Source: Chryseobacterium aahli (GTDB lineage Bacteria > Bacteroidota > Bacteroidia > Flavobacteriales > Weeksellaceae). Taken from it: a stretch of DNA of 64,000 nt. The number at the start of each line of letters is the position of its first letter. Positions within the stretch are counted from its first letter, which is position 1. The translations under genes and the position numbers were made by a program. The notes below the pieces were generated by a model. That model was not told the DNA's origin, searched no databases, and was given only the letters and a program-made list of their open reading frames with translations. This document shows positions 27,753 through 36,464 of this stretch, in pieces. The stretch covers positions 682,001 through 746,000 of the forward strand of contig NZ_JALDNB010000002.1 in NCBI RefSeq assembly GCF_022699665.1, written 5' to 3'.

Positions 27753-28199
27753 TTAATTTGGTTTTCCTATTTCGTCGATTTCTAAATCATTAGAAATATT
27801 TTTGAACTTATGTTTTTGAACTATAAAAAAAACTACCCCAAAGAATAATGAATACACAATAGAGGAAATTATGTAATCCATCGGTTCAACTCCTTTAGTT
27901 AAGTTTTTCTCATCATCTAGCGCTTCGATTATCGTTTTTAAAAACATTATAAAAATTAGAATCAAAAAGATTGAATATAATAATACCGCTATTCTATGCT
28001 TGATGATTAAAAAAAATATTGTCAAAACTGAATATAATGCTGTTAAAAATATTAAGCTGATAGAAAATAAATCTTTGGTTTCGAATGTTGAATTTAGAAA
28101 TATAGAATAAGAATAATTCCAGTATAAAATCATGACTATTAGATTTACCATTATAGCAACCCAATACACCCATTTATACTTAAAAACTTTCCTTTTCAT
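27753..28199 (-). CDS. uncharacterised four-helix membrane protein
   Basis: A 148-aa protein with four predicted membrane helices (for example WVAIMVNLIVMILYWNYSY, LIFLTALYSVLTIFFLI, YSIFLILIFIMFL and IVYSLFFGVVFFIV) and a charged C-terminus. I do not recognise a family. It is more AT-rich than its neighbours. It sits between the DegT aminotransferase and galE, 3 bases after the aminotransferase stop, so it is in the same transcript; that placement is the only hint of its role. Confidence 0.65.
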   Translation of the reverse strand: MKRKVFKYKWVYWVAIMVNLIVMILYWNYSYSIFLNSTFETKDLFSISLIFLTALYSVLTIFFLIIKHRIAVLLYSIFLILIFIMFLKTIIEALDDEKNLTKGVEPMDYIISSIVYSLFFGVVFFIVQKHKFKNISNDLEIDEIGKPN

Positions 28200-28202
28200 C
28201 TT

Positions 28203-29327
28203 TTATCTCATAAACTCCAACACAGCATCCGTAATATACTTCAACTGCTCTTCGTCTAATTCTGTATGCATCGGAAGAGAAATTACCTGATCCAAAAGTT
28301 TGTCTGTATTCACAAAATCCGCATCATTACTTTCCTGAAAATAAGCTTTTTGCTTTCTTAAAGCTACCGGATAATAAATCATTGCAGGAACTTCTTTTTC
28401 AGTTAAAAATTTCTGCAATTCGTTACGTTTTCCATTTAAAATTCTTAAAGTATATTGATGAAATACGTGTGTTGAATATTCGGCTCTTTTCGGAGTTAAA
28501 ATATTTTCGTTACCAGCAAAGGCTTCGTCGTAATAATCCGCGGCTTTTCTTCTTGCATCGTTGTAAGAATCAAGATTGGGAAGTTTTTTTCTTAAAATTG
28601 CTGCCTGGAGGCTATCTAATCTAGAATTGACACCCACCTCATCATGATAATATCTTTCGTACATTCCGTGGTTAACGATGCCTCTTAAACGGTGCGCCAA
28701 TTCATCATTATTGGTAAAAATCGCACCACCATCACCATAACAACCTAAGTTTTTAGATGGAAAAAAAGAAGTCGTTCCTACAGTAGACATCGTTCCTGCA
28801 TCTCTTACAGTTCCGTCTGAAAATGTAAACTGAGAGCCGATTGCCTGCGCATTATCTTCGACAACAAATAAATTATGTTCTTCAGCAATTTTCAAAATTT
28901 CCTCCATATTCGCACATTGTCCGAAAATATGAACAGGAATAATCGCTTTAGTTTTTGGGGTAATTGCTTTTCTGATTTGTTCTGTAGAAATCGTAAAAGT
29001 ATCATAATCTACATCTACCAAAACAGATTTTAATTTAAGCAAATGAATCACCTCTACGGTTGCTGCAAAAGTAAAATCAGCTGTAATTATTTCATCGCCT
29101 TCTTGTAAATCGAGTGCCATTAAAGCAATTTGTAATGCATCAGTTCCATTTGCACAAGGAATTACGTGCTTTACATCAAGATAAGTCTCCAATTCGTTTT
29201 GGAAAGATTTTACTTCAGGACCGTTGATGAACGCAGCAGAATCCATCACATTAAGAACCGCATTATCTACATCATTTTTTATTTTGTAATACTGACTTTG
29301 CAAGTCAACCATCTGTATTTTTTTCAT
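28203..29327 (-). CDS. DegT/DnrJ/EryC1-family sugar aminotransferase
   Basis: A 374-aa PLP enzyme of aminotransferase class V-like fold. The PLP lysine is K192 in SFFPSKNLGCYGDGG, the ring-binding Asp is D158 in VVEDNAQAIGS, and the early block CANGTDALQIALMAL binds the phosphate. Members transfer an amino group from glutamate to a keto-sugar nucleotide in the cytoplasm, making amino-deoxy sugars for O-antigen or capsule. It is the first gene of a minus-strand set with the four-helix protein, galE and the cytidylyltransferase-like gene. The exact sugar is unknown. Confidence 0.92.
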   Translation of the reverse strand: MKKIQMVDLQSQYYKIKNDVDNAVLNVMDSAAFINGPEVKSFQNELETYLDVKHVIPCANGTDALQIALMALDLQEGDEIITADFTFAATVEVIHLLKLKSVLVDVDYDTFTISTEQIRKAITPKTKAIIPVHIFGQCANMEEILKIAEEHNLFVVEDNAQAIGSQFTFSDGTVRDAGTMSTVGTTSFFPSKNLGCYGDGGAIFTNNDELAHRLRGIVNHGMYERYYHDEVGVNSRLDSLQAAILRKKLPNLDSYNDARRKAADYYDEAFAGNENILTPKRAEYSTHVFHQYTLRILNGKRNELQKFLTEKEVPAMIYYPVALRKQKAYFQESNDADFVNTDKLLDQVISLPMHTELDEEQLKYITDAVLEFMR

Positions 29328-29495
29328 ACGTAAATTTATTTTTTCTAAGTTAAATGTAACCGCTTTACTATTATTATTTTTTTACACAAATCTTGCGCAG
29401 CGATTTCACAAACAAATATTTTCGTAAAAATAAGGAATTTAAAATCCTATCAAAAATTTTATTGAATTTGTTTTATCTTTATACAAAATAAAGAG

Positions 29496-31100
29496 ATGAA
29501 AAAACTTTTATTATTTTGTTTTCTAACGGGTTATGGATTGAGTAATGCACAAACCGAACTTGTTTTTGTTTATTTTAATGACAAACCAAATAAGGCAGCA
29601 TTTTATGCGAATCCTTTGTCAGAGCTCACTCAAAAAGCATTGAATAGAAGAACTGCTTTGGGAATTGCTCTCAATGATCAGGATGCACCTATCGAACAAT
29701 CATACATTCAAAATCTTCAGAATTTAGGATTTACCATCACAGATTATTCTAAATGGCTGAACGGAGTTGCTGTAACTGTAAACCAAGCTCAGGTTAATTT
29801 GATTAAAGCACAGTCTTTTGTACAATCGGTAGAAAGTTTTGCTAAAAACTCTTCTTTGATTTTAAAGGCTCAACACTTTAATAAATGGGAAAGTTTTGAA
29901 CAAAATCAAAAAACTTTAACAACTTTTGATTACGGATCCGGTTCTGCTCAGATTGACCAAATCAATCTGCGACCATTACATCTTGCCGGATATACAGGAA
30001 CAGGAGTTACAATTGCGGTGATTGACACAGGTTTTCCTACAGTCAATACCGGTACTGCCTTCTCAAGATTATGGACAAATAATAAGATTAAAGGCGGCTA
30101 CGATTTTGTCACAAAAACTACAAATATCTACGAAGGCACATTAAATAACCATGGAACGGTGGTTTTAGGAGCTATCGGTGGATATATTCAGGATAGTTTT
30201 GTGGGTTCTGCTCCAGATGCAGATTTTTATTTATATCGAAGCGAAAATGCTACAGTCGAAGTTCCCGAAGAAGAATTATATTGGATTGAAGCTGCTGAAG
30301 AAGCCGATAGAAAAGGTGTTGACGTTATAACGACTTCTTTAGGTTACAATGTTTTTGACGACCCAAAATACAGTTATACTTATGCTCAAATGAACGGAAC
30401 TACTTCTTTCATAGCCAGAGCAAGCCAAATTGCGGTGAATAAAGGAATTTTTGTTTTAATTGCAGCCGGAAATTCGGGAGAACAGCCTTGGCATTATATC
30501 ATGACACCTGCGGATAATGCACAAGTTTTCAGTATCGGTTCTGTAGATTCTGCGGGATTATCTTCTGCTTTTTCTTCATACGGACCGAATTCTACTGGAG
30601 CTGTAAAACCTGATGCAAGTGCGAGAGGATCAGCAGCTACAACGGTGAATAATAATTCTACAATCTCTGTTACAGGAACTTCTATTGCAACACCTATTGC
30701 AGCAGGCGGAGTTGCATGTCTGATACAAGCATTTCCTGCAATGAACAGAAATACGATGAGAGCTCAATTAAGACAAACTGCATCACTGTTTCCGAGCCAT
30801 ACTGATCAAATGGGATATGGAATTTTAAATTTTGGAAGTTTATATAATTCTGTTTTAAACACTTCCGAATTGGTGAAGAAAGAAAAATTGGTCATCTTCC
30901 CAAATCCGGTAAAGTCTATTTTAAATATTGCAACTGAGGGCGATGTTTCGTCTCTTGAAGTGTATGATAATCTTAGTAGGTTTATTTTTAAATCAACAAA
31001 TCAAAAATCTATCAATGTGCAGGATTTTGCGAAAGGAACTTATTACTTGAAAATTCAGGTTAAGGATAAGGTTTATTATGAGAAATTTATAAAAGAATAA
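29496..31100 (+). CDS. secreted subtilisin-like (S8) serine protease with type IX sorting domain
   Basis: A 534-aa secreted protease. The signal peptide is MKKLLLFCFLTGYGLSNA. A propeptide-like region covers about 20-140. The catalytic triad is complete: D177 in VTIAVIDTGF, H219 in NNHGTVVLGAIGG and S396 in GTSIATPIAAGG, with oxyanion N326 in IAAGNSG. Residues about 460-534 form a type IX C-terminal sorting domain (LVIFPNPVKSILNIA, DFAKGTYYLKIQVKDK). It is probably exported through Sec then T9SS and acts outside the cell. It is a single gene with a near-consensus box (TATCTTTA) about 15 bases upstream. Confidence 0.93.
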   Translation: MKKLLLFCFLTGYGLSNAQTELVFVYFNDKPNKAAFYANPLSELTQKALNRRTALGIALNDQDAPIEQSYIQNLQNLGFTITDYSKWLNGVAVTVNQAQVNLIKAQSFVQSVESFAKNSSLILKAQHFNKWESFEQNQKTLTTFDYGSGSAQIDQINLRPLHLAGYTGTGVTIAVIDTGFPTVNTGTAFSRLWTNNKIKGGYDFVTKTTNIYEGTLNNHGTVVLGAIGGYIQDSFVGSAPDADFYLYRSENATVEVPEEELYWIEAAEEADRKGVDVITTSLGYNVFDDPKYSYTYAQMNGTTSFIARASQIAVNKGIFVLIAAGNSGEQPWHYIMTPADNAQVFSIGSVDSAGLSSAFSSYGPNSTGAVKPDASARGSAATTVNNNSTISVTGTSIATPIAAGGVACLIQAFPAMNRNTMRAQLRQTASLFPSHTDQMGYGILNFGSLYNSVLNTSELVKKEKLVIFPNPVKSILNIATEGDVSSLEVYDNLSRFIFKSTNQKSINVQDFAKGTYYLKIQVKDKVYYEKFIKE

Positions 31101-31182
31101 TGTCTTAGTTTTACAATATAAAAAAGGTTTAATAAAACGTTTTCAGCTAAAAAAATTTGTTATTTTGAATTTTAAACAGAAA

Positions 31183-31230
31183 ACAACTTACAGTTGTGAT
31201 ATAACAACTAAAAGTAGAGTAATTACAACT
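31183..31230. promoter_or_regulatory. operator-like array of 21-bp-spaced ACAACT sites
   Basis: ACAACT lies at 31183, 31204 and 31225, exactly 21 bp apart (two helical turns). The first is paired with AGTTGT at 31192, forming the palindrome ACAACT-tac-AGTTGT; a weaker AGTAGA is at 31213 in the second unit. It is 43 bases and more upstream of the -7 box of the regulator gene. Confidence 0.6.
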
Positions 31231-31272
31231 ATTCGATTCTGTTTTCTTCACAGCTTTTGGTACTGATGTAAA

Positions 31273-31280
31273 TATCTTTG
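31273..31280 (+). promoter_or_regulatory. -7 promoter box of the XRE-pentapeptide gene
   Basis: TATCTTTG, an exact TAnnTTTG match, 29 bases before the ATG; no -33 TTTG at the usual spacing. Confidence 0.5.
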
Positions 31281-31309
31281 CTTTATTAAAACAAAGAAAA
31301 AATTACACT

Positions 31310-32209
31310 ATGTTAAACACTAAAATCATTGGCAATAAAATTGTCAAGGCACGAAAAGAGACCAATATGTCTCAGGCACAACTTGCAGAACTCTTATTTA
31401 TCAGTCCTCAGGCAATAGGAAAATGGGAACGCGGAGAATCAATTCCTGATCTTATCACATTCAATCGTCTTGCGGAAATTTTAGGGGTTGATCTTAATTA
31501 TTTTTCAGAAAACTTTCAGTCTCCAACAAGCGAAACAACATCTGATGAGCTTCCGGAAAAGCAAACTATTGAACTCCCATCCGAAAAGCAGGAACAAAAG
31601 CCTAAATGGAATATGTCACTCGGAAATTGGATTGATGCCGACTTTTCCGGATTGAAAAATCTTGATGAAAAGTTTGGCTCCTCAAATATGCAACGTTGTA
31701 AATTTGTTGGTTCAGATCTTTCCCATCTTATTCTAAAAAATAATAATGTTGATCTTTGTGATTTTTCAAAATCTGAGATTCGCAACAGCCGCATTCAGAA
31801 TTCTAATTTATCTAACAATACATTTAAGAATGGTTCCCTGAATGAAACGGAATTTTCTAAAAGCTACATCTCAGGCTGCGATTTCACGGACACCGATTTT
31901 ACAGGAGTAATTTTAAAAGATGGCGGTTTCGAGAAAAATATCATTGCCGAATCTATCTGGAACCGCACTTCTTTCATTAATACACATATTGCTGACGTTG
32001 TTTTTGAAGGTAAGTTGGATGATTGCTATTTTGAAAATTGTAAATTTACCAAAGTGACATTTCAACATTCGGTACTCAATAACATTTTTTTTAAAAACAA
32101 TAATCTAAAAAGAGTACAGTTCATCGATTGTCAGGCAGATAGAATAACTTATGAATTCCTAAAAAGTGGGAGAGCAGATATTAGCGGCATCACTTTATTA
32201 ACTCAATAA
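31310..32209 (+). CDS. XRE-family regulator fused to a pentapeptide-repeat domain
   Basis: A 299-aa protein. Residues about 7-62 are a Cro/CI helix-turn-helix (IVKARKETNMSQAQLAELLF, then SPQAIGKWERGESIPDL). A polar linker covers about 66-105. Residues about 110-285 form a pentapeptide-repeat right-handed helix, seen in strings such as CDFSKSEIRNSRIQNSNLSN and CDFTDTDFTGVILKDG. Pentapeptide helices can mimic DNA shape or act as binding surfaces; the combination with HTH occurs in several bacterial groups with unknown roles. An ACAACT array upstream is a candidate binding site. It is a single gene with terminators on both sides. Confidence 0.88.
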   Translation: MLNTKIIGNKIVKARKETNMSQAQLAELLFISPQAIGKWERGESIPDLITFNRLAEILGVDLNYFSENFQSPTSETTSDELPEKQTIELPSEKQEQKPKWNMSLGNWIDADFSGLKNLDEKFGSSNMQRCKFVGSDLSHLILKNNNVDLCDFSKSEIRNSRIQNSNLSNNTFKNGSLNETEFSKSYISGCDFTDTDFTGVILKDGGFEKNIIAESIWNRTSFINTHIADVVFEGKLDDCYFENCKFTKVTFQHSVLNNIFFKNNNLKRVQFIDCQADRITYEFLKSGRADISGITLLTQ

Positions 32210-32220
32210 AATAATATTAA

Positions 32221-32259
32221 AAAAAATAGACTGTTTCGTTTTTGAACAGTCTATTTTTT
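32221..32259. terminator. bidirectional terminator between XRE-pentapeptide gene and ppc
   Basis: A perfect 15-bp stem AAAAAATAGACTGTT/AACAGTCTATTTTTT with a 9-base loop; it ends 3 bases before the ppc stop. Confidence 0.85.
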
Positions 32260-32262
32260 TAT

Positions 32263-34797
32263 TTAAGCCGAATTCCTACTCGCATTAATATTCCCGAACA
32301 ACGATCTCGTCACCAGCTTTTCATATGCTTCTTTATTCCCTTCACCTTTCTGAATTTTCATTAAAGCGTATTGCTGAATGCTTAACAACGGAAGCACAAT
32401 TTTCTCACGAATTTTCACCGACTTTCTTGACAATGGATCTTCTTCCTGAAGCATTTTAAACCCAGTCAATTCCAGCATAATATCTTTTGAAAGATTGTAT
32501 TCACTGAAAAGCACATTCCAGAATTCACCGAATTTAGGATTATCTTTAATATAGTACGTCAATGGGAAATAAGATTTGTTCATACTCATCATCGAGTTTA
32601 ACACTAAAGTTTTAAAGAAGTCCGAACCTTTATACAATTCCCTTACTTCATCAAACCTTCCCTCTTCTTTCAACTGCTGCATTGCAAAACCGAAACCGAA
32701 GAATCCGGGAACATTTTGTTTCAATTGCGACCATGATCCTACAAAAGGAATCGCTCTTAAATCTTCAAATTTCAACTCGTTTCCACCACCTCGTTTTGAT
32801 GGTCGACTTCCGATATTGGTTTTTCCGTAATATTCAAGCGTACTCATCTCCTGAAGATAAGGGACAAACATCGGATGCGCCTTTAAATCTGAATATTTTT
32901 TATAACTGATATTCGCCAATTCAAGAATTAGCGCTCTTTCTTTTTCAGTTAAATCCTTTTTAGAGTTTTTAAACACATCATTTTCTACTCCCGCAGTTAG
33001 CAGCTGTTCAAAATTATATTTCGCCTGTTCTTTATTTCCGAAAATACTTGTGATGGTTTGTCCCTGAATCGTTAATTCAATTTTATTATTCGCAATTGTT
33101 TTTCCCTGAGAAGCATAAAAATCGTGTGTTTTTCCGCCACCTCTTGCCGGTGGGCCACCTCTACCGTCGAAAAAGACTACTTTAATACCATTCTCTTCTG
33201 ACAGTTTAGTCAAAACTTCTTTCGCTTTATAAATTTCCCAGTTGGCTTTCAGATAACCACCATCTTTAGTTCCGTCTGAGAACCCAAGCATAATCGTCTG
33301 CTGATTCCCTCTTCTTGCCAAATGCTTCTGATAAATCGGATTTTGATATAATTCAGTCATTACACTTTCGGCATTATCTAGACCTTCCATCGTTTCAAAA
33401 AGCGGAACAATATCCATATTGATTTCTTCGTCTTTGTAACCAGTAATCTTGAAAAATGCATATACATTCATCACATCTTTCACCGCATCAGAGTTAGAAA
33501 TAATGTATCGGTTCATTCCACGGTTTCCGTTGGCAAACTGAATATCTTTTACCTGAGCGACATTAATCAAAGTATCTTTTACAATATCTTCGAAACCATC
33601 AGCATCTATTTTCTCTGAAACCTGAATTAACTGATTAAATTTCTCATCGTTGCTAACCTCAGATTCACCAAATTTAGCTTTATAAACATCATCAATCACC
33701 TGTTGGTGGATTCTGCTGTCTTGTCTGATATCCAAAGTTGCAAAGTGAGTTCCGAAGATCTTCACACGGTCTTTGAAATTTTCAAGCTGATCGATGAAAA
33801 GAGAATTATGTTGTTCTACCAATATTTTTTCGGCTTCATTTAATCTTTTAAGAATATCTTCTGCCGTGATTCTTTCATTTCTGAAAATCGCAGTGTACAA
33901 TTCAGCACTCAGTTGTCCAAGAACTTCTGAAACTCCTCTGAAGCTTAATCTTCTTCTTACATCTTTTAAATTTCCATAATATGATTTTAAAATGGCTGAA
34001 CGCAGTTCTTCAGAAACTCTTTTCGTAACATCTGCTGTCACAAAAGGATTTCCGTCTCTGTCACCACCTGGCCAGAAACCAAGCTGAATGAGATCTTCAT
34101 GCAAATGAAAATGCCCATTGCCAAAAGTCGTTTTGATTTTGGTAAATAATTCGCCAATCGTATCGTAATAAACATACCTCAGATAATGAATGATGCTCAA
34201 AGCCTCATCAATCGGAGTTGGCTTTTCTTTATTCACGAATGGAGTTTTCCCTAATTGCTGCAAAAGCATGTCAATATTGGTAATAGAATCGTCTGTGATC
34301 GATTTTCTTAAATCATGCAAAATTCTCTGTACAGAGCTAGGGTAAAACTGAGTCGGGTGAGCTGTAAAAACTACTTTCACCGTAAAATCTCGCAACTTTT
34401 CACGCACTTTCTCCAATTTATGATCTTGTAATGAGCGCTCAAAAAGATTGGTTACCGTTCCGCTATCACTTTCAGAATGTAAATTTGGGAACGCTGCATC
34501 TTCAATACTATCAAACAAAACAACTTGTCTCTCAATATACTGAATGATTTTAAACAACAATTCGAGTTTTTGTTCCTCTGTCTGTAAATCGGTATGATTA
34601 GCAAAGAATTCTTCTACAATCTGCTCAGGAGTTTTTCCGGACTGGTAACCTTCTTTGCTTTCTTCATAAAGAAAAGGGAGAAGCATCCCGATGTTGGTCA
34701 TTTTATCATAAGGCAGGCTCATAAATAATGAATTGTAGATTTGGAATTTATTTTCTACAATCTGCCTGAATTTTTCTGCGCGCTGGTCATGTCTCAT
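32263..34797 (-). CDS. ppc: phosphoenolpyruvate carboxylase
   Basis: An 844-aa enzyme, near the family norm. The catalytic His is in VVFTAHPTQFYPSSVQR, and the other signatures are FWPGGDRDGNPFVT, MLGFSDGTKDGGYLKANWE, the glycine loop FFDGRGGPPARGGGKTHDF and RAIPFVGSWSQLKQNVPGFF. It carboxylates phosphoenolpyruvate to oxaloacetate in the cytoplasm, refilling the citric-acid cycle. The usual C-terminal QNTG is replaced: the protein ends SLFGNINASRNSA, as in related flavobacterial enzymes of this subtype. It is a single gene. Its -7 box is only 4 bases before the ATG, pointing to a leaderless mRNA. Confidence 0.95.
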   Translation of the reverse strand: MRHDQRAEKFRQIVENKFQIYNSLFMSLPYDKMTNIGMLLPFLYEESKEGYQSGKTPEQIVEEFFANHTDLQTEEQKLELLFKIIQYIERQVVLFDSIEDAAFPNLHSESDSGTVTNLFERSLQDHKLEKVREKLRDFTVKVVFTAHPTQFYPSSVQRILHDLRKSITDDSITNIDMLLQQLGKTPFVNKEKPTPIDEALSIIHYLRYVYYDTIGELFTKIKTTFGNGHFHLHEDLIQLGFWPGGDRDGNPFVTADVTKRVSEELRSAILKSYYGNLKDVRRRLSFRGVSEVLGQLSAELYTAIFRNERITAEDILKRLNEAEKILVEQHNSLFIDQLENFKDRVKIFGTHFATLDIRQDSRIHQQVIDDVYKAKFGESEVSNDEKFNQLIQVSEKIDADGFEDIVKDTLINVAQVKDIQFANGNRGMNRYIISNSDAVKDVMNVYAFFKITGYKDEEINMDIVPLFETMEGLDNAESVMTELYQNPIYQKHLARRGNQQTIMLGFSDGTKDGGYLKANWEIYKAKEVLTKLSEENGIKVVFFDGRGGPPARGGGKTHDFYASQGKTIANNKIELTIQGQTITSIFGNKEQAKYNFEQLLTAGVENDVFKNSKKDLTEKERALILELANISYKKYSDLKAHPMFVPYLQEMSTLEYYGKTNIGSRPSKRGGGNELKFEDLRAIPFVGSWSQLKQNVPGFFGFGFAMQQLKEEGRFDEVRELYKGSDFFKTLVLNSMMSMNKSYFPLTYYIKDNPKFGEFWNVLFSEYNLSKDIMLELTGFKMLQEEDPLSRKSVKIREKIVLPLLSIQQYALMKIQKGEGNKEAYEKLVTRSLFGNINASRNSA

Positions 34798-34801
34798 ACA
34801 A

Positions 34802-34809
34802 CAAATGTA
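34802..34809 (-). promoter_or_regulatory. -7 promoter box of ppc, leaderless
   Basis: TACATTTG on the minus strand with 4 bases between it and the ATG, placing the expected start of transcription on the start codon. Confidence 0.5.
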
Positions 34810-34974
34810 GTAGATTTTACATTTAATTGCGAGCGATTGAGTTTAAAAAAGTGTGAAATTTAATTTATTTTTAATTTTCAGATAGGTTAAAAGAATAATA
34901 AAAGACAAGAATCAGCAATTGTTTAGAAAAATTAACCCTATATTTATATTCAAATTTGTTTACAATCATTTATT

Positions 34975-35232
34975 ATGACTGAAAAACCATTATCTCACCA
35001 AACAATTGACGAGCTTTATCAGAACGAAAACAAGGCAAAAAAAAGCTTCATTTATAATATCATTCTTTTCCTTTTCATCATAGCAATTTCAATTTTTGTA
35101 ACCTCTGAAAAAGGATTCGGCTTTTACACTTTCTTCCCAATATTCTTCAGTTATTCTATTATATCTTCTCATTTTAGATTGAAAAAAATCAGAGAAGAAA
35201 TCAAGTCCAGAATATTGCATTTAAGAGGTTAA
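34975..35232 (+). CDS. small two-helix membrane protein, copy 1
   Basis: An 85-aa protein with a short soluble N-terminus (LSHQTIDELYQNENKAKKS), two predicted membrane helices (FIYNIILFLFIIAISIFV and YTFFPIFFSYSIISSHF) and the cytosolic end KKIREEIKSRIL. The next gene has the same length, helix layout and a C-terminal EIKSR, so they are probable paralogues. I cannot name the family with confidence; similar proteins in Flavobacteriia are sometimes labelled redox-active disulfide protein 2, but there is no cysteine here. No promoter was found. Confidence 0.65.
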   Translation: MTEKPLSHQTIDELYQNENKAKKSFIYNIILFLFIIAISIFVTSEKGFGFYTFFPIFFSYSIISSHFRLKKIREEIKSRILHLRG

Positions 35233-35392
35233 TCAAGTAATTATTTTTCAACAACAAGGGAATTTATTAAGTTTTCTAAGTATATTTTTTTGTATTTTCG
35301 CTCTGCCAAATTCAAAAAGAAATATGGATGTTTAAGAAAAAAATTTATCATTTTCTATCATCACAGTTTTAGAGTAATAAAATACAGTTGTT

Positions 35393-35650
35393 ATGAAAAA
35401 TAATAAATTAGCAGACCTTACCACGGAACAGTTAGAAGCAAAAAAGAAAACACTTAAAGGTGCATTGATAGGATTGGGAATCGTTATGATTATTGCCTGT
35501 TCATTTCTCTTTTATCTTGCAATTGTTAATAAAAACTATGCGCTTTTACCTATACCTATAGGATGTTTTATCACTCTACTTCCTAGCGTCATCGGTTTGA
35601 AACACATTAATACTGAAATAAAATCGAGAGAATCTAAGTATATTAAGTAG
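35393..35650 (+). CDS. small two-helix membrane protein, copy 2
   Basis: An 85-aa protein with N-terminal soluble helix (LADLTTEQLEAKKKTLKG), two membrane helices (LIGLGIVMIIACSFLFYLAI and LLPIPIGCFITLLPSVIGL) and a tail INTEIKSRESKYIK. Probable paralogue of the gene 160 bases upstream, by length, order and the shared EIKSR. Function unknown. The following gene begins 10 bases after its stop. Confidence 0.65.
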   Translation: MKNNKLADLTTEQLEAKKKTLKGALIGLGIVMIIACSFLFYLAIVNKNYALLPIPIGCFITLLPSVIGLKHINTEIKSRESKYIK

Positions 35651-35660
35651 CATTATTGTT

Positions 35661-36275
35661 ATGCATCAAGCCCGCATATATTTTCATATTATAATTGCAA
35701 TAATCACATGTATCTTTGGGATTTTGTTTCTTAAAAACATTCCATTACTTTCTTTTATTTTCTTTTTGTCAACAATTGCAAACATATTCTTTGCATTCAG
35801 AGAAAATAAAATGGAAACATTACTTAAGGAGAACTCAAAAATCCATTCTAATGTAAATGAAATACACATAAAAACTTCTAAATCCATTAATGCCATTATT
35901 ATTTTAACGTATTCAATATTTATAATAATGAGTACATTCTTTCTATATCTTGTCTTAAAAAAGGGAATAGATATTTTTTTTAGCCTTGTTGCAATAATGC
36001 CAATTTCTGTTATGATATTCTCTGTAATCATGATTTATAAGGAAATAAAAAAAATGAATTCTACCATCATTACAATAAATAGGAAAGGAATACAAATAGT
36101 GAAAAAGCCATTCATGAATTGGTATGATATAGAAAATGAAAAAATCATCTCAAGATTTTATACTGTCAAAGAATCAAAACATGACAATAGCAGTAAAGTC
36201 AATTATTTATTATTTTATTATAAAAATGAAAGAATTGAGATAGCAATTGATGAACTAGATATTACTGACTATTAA
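35661..36275 (+). CDS. uncharacterised membrane protein
   Basis: A 204-aa protein with four predicted membrane helices in two hairpins (residues about 6-45 and 72-128), then a C-terminal soluble domain of about 70 residues (STIITINRKGIQIVKKPF, YLLFYYKNERIEIAIDEL), beta-rich and reminiscent of PH-like domains after membrane hairpins in small Bacteroidota proteins. That resemblance is weak. The gene is strongly AT-rich and follows copy 2 by 10 bases, so the two are probably co-transcribed. Function unknown. Confidence 0.6.
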   Translation: MHQARIYFHIIIAIITCIFGILFLKNIPLLSFIFFLSTIANIFFAFRENKMETLLKENSKIHSNVNEIHIKTSKSINAIIILTYSIFIIMSTFFLYLVLKKGIDIFFSLVAIMPISVMIFSVIMIYKEIKKMNSTIITINRKGIQIVKKPFMNWYDIENEKIISRFYTVKESKHDNSSKVNYLLFYYKNERIEIAIDELDITDY

Positions 36276-36435
36276 TTAAACCAATATCTTAAAATTTTCC
36301 GGACAAGATTTAATGACGAGAAATTAAAATTGCAACATCTTTAATTACAAAATCGTGTAAATTTCCATAGTTTTAATAAAATTCAATCATACAAACTTTA
36401 CACTTTTATTAACTGAAATTTCGCTACTCAATGCG

Positions 36436-36443
36436 TAAATTTG
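36436..36443 (+). promoter_or_regulatory. -7 promoter box of the alcohol dehydrogenase gene
   Basis: TAAATTTG, 21 bases before the ATG. A near-palindrome TCTAAAATAAATTTAGA follows at about 36446-36462. Confidence 0.45.
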
Positions 36444-36464
36444 ATCTAAAATAAATTTAGAACA

